From NCBI GenBank assembly GCA_029378245.1, contig JARKIF010000007.1:124001-188000 (forward strand): 64,000 bases of DNA, given 5' to 3'. The notes under the pieces were generated by a model, which was not told where the DNA came from, searched no databases, and worked only from the letters and a program-made list of their open reading frames with translations. This document shows positions 60,288 through 64,000 of this stretch, piece by piece. This DNA comes from Roridomyces roridus (Eukaryota > Basidiomycota > Agaricomycetes > Agaricales > Mycenaceae). Within the stretch, counting starts at the first letter, position 1. The number at the start of each line of letters is the position of its first letter. The translations under genes were made by a program, and so were the position numbers.

Positions 60288-62479
60288 ATGTCCCTCTACC
60301 AGCCTACCCAACGAGAATATGCCATGTCTCGGATTGGCGGCGACAACCCAGTTCACATCCAGAGCAGTACATTCAACAGCATCGCAGGAAACATGAACGT
60401 TTCCCACACGACAAACGTCGGCGAAAGCGGTCAGTAGTATTTGCAAGTGCCCGAAACCTTACCGCTCATCTTCTGTTCGTAGGCCTGGACATCTTGCGCC
60501 GCGCCGTGTGTGAGGACGCCATGCACGACTCGGCAGTCCGACCTCCCGATCCCTCTTGTCATCCGGGCACGCGGAATGCGATACTAGAGCGGCTGGATCA
60601 ATGGTCCTTCGAGCAGCCTGACGACAGTGCAATCTTTTGGCTTCACGGCTGTGCCGGAATCGGCAAGTCTGCCATTGCCCAACAATTCGCCGCAAGCTGC
60701 CAAGCTCGCGGTCAACTGGGCGGCTCTTTCTTCTGGAAGCGCAGCGACGCAGGCCGCGCAAGGGGGAATCAACGGCCGAAAATCCGACATAGGGTGGGGG
60801 AGGGGGGGGGTCCCGGCCGGACCCTTAAAAAACTTTTTGACGTACATTTCAAATGTGCTCTGAATGGTCTTAAAAGTAGCTGAAATGGACATTCCTGACT
60901 CCAGCAGGTATTTCCCTACCCCTACCAGGTGAATTGATCAAAATTTCCTTATTTGGCCTTTCTTTGATCCGAATCACGGGCGGCCGCCGACGAGTTCACG
61001 CGGATCCAGCGTGTTCACACAGGCCGAGGAATCGTATTGGACGACGGTTGGCCTGGCGCGGGTACAATCCCCGAGTTGGTCGAAAGGTCCTCCGGCACCT
61101 TCATCTATGCATCCACAATCGTCCGTTATGTCGACGACGAATACTCGCACCCTGTGGATCGTTTGGATGCAGTTCTCAGGCTGGACCGCTCCAGTACGAC
61201 GCCTCTGGACGACCTTTACGGCCAAATCCTTTCAGAAGTCACCAACAGGCCAGTACTTCTCCGCGTTCTACACGCAATCATGGAAACGATAGATCTCGAC
61301 CCCGAACAAATCGACATCGCGTTACAGATGCGCAGTGGGACATCTCGGATCACCTTACGCGGCCTCCATTCCCTGCTTCAGCTTCCACCGGTGCGAATCT
61401 TTGACCATCGGATCACACCTGTGAAACTGCTACACGCATCCTTCGGGGACTTTCTCGTTGACGTGCAGCGGTCGTCAACCTTTTGCACATCCGGGGAAGA
61501 ACTGCGAATCGCACTGGTGCACAGCATGGCTTGCGCTCTTGAATCGGGGGTCCAGCCACTGGACTTTCGGTATGTTTTTCCAACATTTTTGCGCTTCATT
61601 TAGGCCTTCATTCGACAGGACAATCACTGAGAGTTTTCTGCAATCTCTGGTCATGATTCCTCCTACAGAGACTCTATTCCCTATCCTACATAACGTGGAT
61701 GTCCAGCACCACGTATATACGGGAGGGTCCGTGTCGACAAGCACATACAAACTATGCGCAAATGACATTATCGCCTGGTTGCAGGTGAATTCAATTTCCG
61801 CAGAGCTGCTGCTGCTGCTGATTCTGGCAGCGTTATTCAGTTCCCCCACCAGAGCTCATCAACACCTGGCTGCTTTTGGGAAAACTCACAAATGCCATCT
61901 TTCCGCTCCATTCAAACTGGGATCAAGTACGGCGCCCTTTCAAGGTTACCTCTTTTAATCCGTTATGAACTCCTAACAGGATCCTACTGGGAGGCAACTC
62001 CTGCTACAAGACAACCCTGGGTTACTTTCAATCTTGCGTATCACTTGTTATGTCAGGCCGCGTCGTTCAATTTCAGAATCTCAAGCGCTAAATTTGCTTG
62101 GGCTGCCATGGCATGTGCTTCTACCCCTGCTCAAATTCCCCAGATATAGCCTGGACTTTTTCCTTGGGAAACAGAGTTGCGGGACCTTGTACATGTCCCA
62201 AAAAGAAACATCACGCTTCGTCGCTTTGCGGTGTATAAGTCGCATGAATGATGTGTTGTGCACCAACTATTTCTTCCAATTTGATCCGTGAGTGGATTCA
62301 CAATCTTCAATATAGAGAGACTTTGACCTGGCAATAGGCACTGGATTTCTCTCTTGTGCAATTGCGAGCCTGACGAAACGGTTCTGGGTGCTCTCCGGGA
62401 CCTGGACCTTTCTCAGTTTTGCGAAAGACTTGAACCCGACTTTGACTATCACCTGGCATGTTCCGAGTACTTTACGTAA
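60288..62479 (+). pseudogene. NLR-2: broken paralogue of NLR-1
   Basis: Exon 1 (60288-60429) again encodes the amyloid-like motif (DNPVHIQSSTFNSIAGNM). Exon 2 from 60483 has an intact Walker A (HGCAGIGKS). At about 60768 the NACHT sequence breaks off; about 220 bp of unrelated G-rich DNA follow, and homology resumes at about 60988, so some 410 bp including Walker B are lost. Later exons (61008-61570, from about 61604) match NLR-1, but a frameshift lies near 61800-61850 and the frame ends early at TAA 62477-62479. Not expected to make a working NTPase. A short N-terminal product (motif plus Walker A) remains possible. Confidence 0.8.
60768..60987. other. Unrelated insert replacing the NACHT core of NLR-2
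   Basis: Starts in a G-rich run and ends GGCGGCCGCC. No inverted repeat or target duplication found, so a deletion-insertion is more likely than transposition. Confidence 0.5.
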
Positions 62480-64000
62480 TCGGTCATATGATTTGTGTCC
62501 CGTACCAGGTTTGGCTGTTCGCGATTTTCGTGTAACCAGAAATCTGTGAGCTCACGTGACTTAAGGTGTCTTTCCCTCGTTCGATTCCCGATCCAGCGTT
62601 TCTATTTTTTTTCTTTTCTTTTTTCTGCATCTGCTCCTCCTGTCCTTTGTATTGCGTGCCTTCCGAATCTGCCTGTGCTTTCCATTCAAGTTTTGATCTA
62701 TTTCCAGCAGAATCCGACTTCGACACTGTGTGGAACTTTGAACTTCGGTTGAACCTGTTGCACATGTCACCATGTGGTTGGATTCAGGTTTTTATGGATG
62801 TCCCAGCCCGATATAAGTATCTCAAATTCCCAGGTTTGTTCAAGAAGCAGGGGCAGAATCCAAGCTGATCCTTTCAGGCTGTCATTATGATTCTAACTTG
62901 TTTAGAATCGTTCTTTATGGACCCCCTTTCATCAAACCATTCCCGATGCCCATTTGGCAATCTGCGACCGACAACCTGGATTCCCGATGCTCCGAAATCA
63001 GTGCATTCGTCCGCCGCCCGTCAATTCGGCAATGAACGGCATCTGATTGAGACGTAGCCGTAATCACGGCATGATCGGAGCTTCTTGCAATCACTGATTG
63101 AATGATTCAAGGGCCTTGTGCAATGTTGCATCGTTCTCGGCAGTCACTATGGCACTAGCGGCTTGCAATTCATCTGAGCTGGATTCCTCCGTTCCAATTG
63201 GTCAGCCAACCTTGGGATCAATTCTAGTTGTATGCATGTACCTGTCATTCAATTCCGGAAATCCGGCCGACGGGGTGGGGCTGCACAGATTCCGCCGATG
63301 CCCATCTCATCATTGCCGACGGCGCTGTGTTCAAGATGGTGACCATTCAGCATTTGAATTTACCAATTGAGTACCCATGGTTCAACTGTTCAAAATATCA
63401 CTGGGACGAAAAATGTTCCACGTGCGGAATCGTATCTGCCATGCGCAAGCAATGGCCTCAAAGCCAGGTTTGCTAGTATTTGGTCTCCGATCACGCAAAG
63501 TGAGGTTGTGGCTGTGGGCGCTTGGAAATTTTCAGTGCCCACAGCCACATCATTGCAGACCATGGATTTGTCATGGATCATGGATCAGCCTGCAACTCCT
63601 CGGTTCTCACCTGCCACCACAAAAATCGTCAGCTTCTTATGGCTCAGAAATTAGGATCCCTCTTCTTCACTGTTTCTGCAATATTCATCCATACATCCAT
63701 ATATTTAATGTAAGTATATCCACAGTCCTTCTCCACTAATCCTTCCGGCGGGGTTCAAAAAGTTGGCAAACACTGCTTGAACACTGCAGCAGCTGCACCT
63801 ACTTATCTGCAGTCTCAGAGCAGTTCTGCTGTGAATGCAAACATAATTAATACACAAGGGCCTTTTGTGCTTCAGGAGTCCGTTGAGAAGTTGGAGGCAA
63901 CAGAGTGGATTATTACATGTAAGCTTTCAGAGTTGTGGGAAGTAGAAATTTAAAGCAGTACTCGGTCTGCCGGGCAAAGCCGCGGCCCACTCACCAAGTA
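62480..64000. other. No recognisable gene
   Basis: Only short unrelated frames. A 13-bp inverted repeat TGTGGCTGTGGGC/GCCCACAGCCACA lies at 63507-63519 and 63537-63549. A lone TTCGATTCCCGA near 62580 is not supported by other tRNA parts. Confidence 0.5.

Noticed and set aside
62565..62600. tRNA gene suggested by TTCGATTCCCGA
   Set aside because: No matching T stem, acceptor stem or A-box nearby.

Overview
The window is nuclear DNA of a filamentous basidiomycete, most likely an agaricomycete. It has host genes split by 45-55 nt GT-AG introns, NACHT-type NLR genes, a cell-wall (Kre9/KNH-like) gene family, chromodomain Ty3/gypsy elements and Ty1/copia elements. There is no bacterial operon structure, CRISPR array or prophage. 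Most of the window is transposable elements nested inside each other; host genes sit in the gaps.

Layout. (1) 1-18347: gypsy-1 (its first ~190 bp lie left of the window) is inserted in the 5' LTR of gypsy-2. Gypsy-2 is inserted at the edge of a long inverted-repeat element (18348-19309), which adjoins a truncated reverse copia-1 (to 21054). (2) 21064-27899: two arrays of tRNA-like units with A/B-box motifs and T-runs, separated by one spliced host gene for a small membrane protein (23973-24730). (3) 28461-36156: a cluster of five copies of a Kre9/KNH-domain single-pass membrane protein gene: three apparently usable, one inverted with a stop codon, one gutted. (4) 36775-37757: a RING-finger gene. 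(5) 39419-42034: a complete six-exon NLR gene, followed 77 bp later by copia-2 (42112-46900) with identical LTRs and a 5-bp target duplication. (6) 46901-52754: mostly unassigned DNA with one terminal-inverted-repeat element (50299-51186). (7) 52760-60233: copia-3, a gag-only copia split by gypsy-3 (52987-58693). Gypsy-3 is itself gag-only, and its 3' LTR holds a solo LTR; each of the three levels has its own 5-bp target duplication. (8) 60288-62479: an NLR pseudogene paralogous to (5). (9) 62480-64000: no recognisable gene.

How the parts work together. Gypsy-1 and gypsy-2 each have gag and pol in the -1 relation, with a canonical slippery heptamer directly before the gag stop. In all three gypsy families the sequence just after the 5' LTR is complementary (10, 12 and 14 nt) to the predicted 5' end of the family's own RNA, as in Tf1/sushi self-priming. 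The three copia elements instead share a site that matches the anticodon arm of initiator tRNA-Met. Gypsy-1 also carries, antisense between integrase and 3' LTR, a two-exon gene; splicing it creates a perfect Gal4-type Zn2Cys6 cluster, and the element's LTRs are rich in CGG/CCG triplets. This antisense gene is the most unusual system I see in the window.
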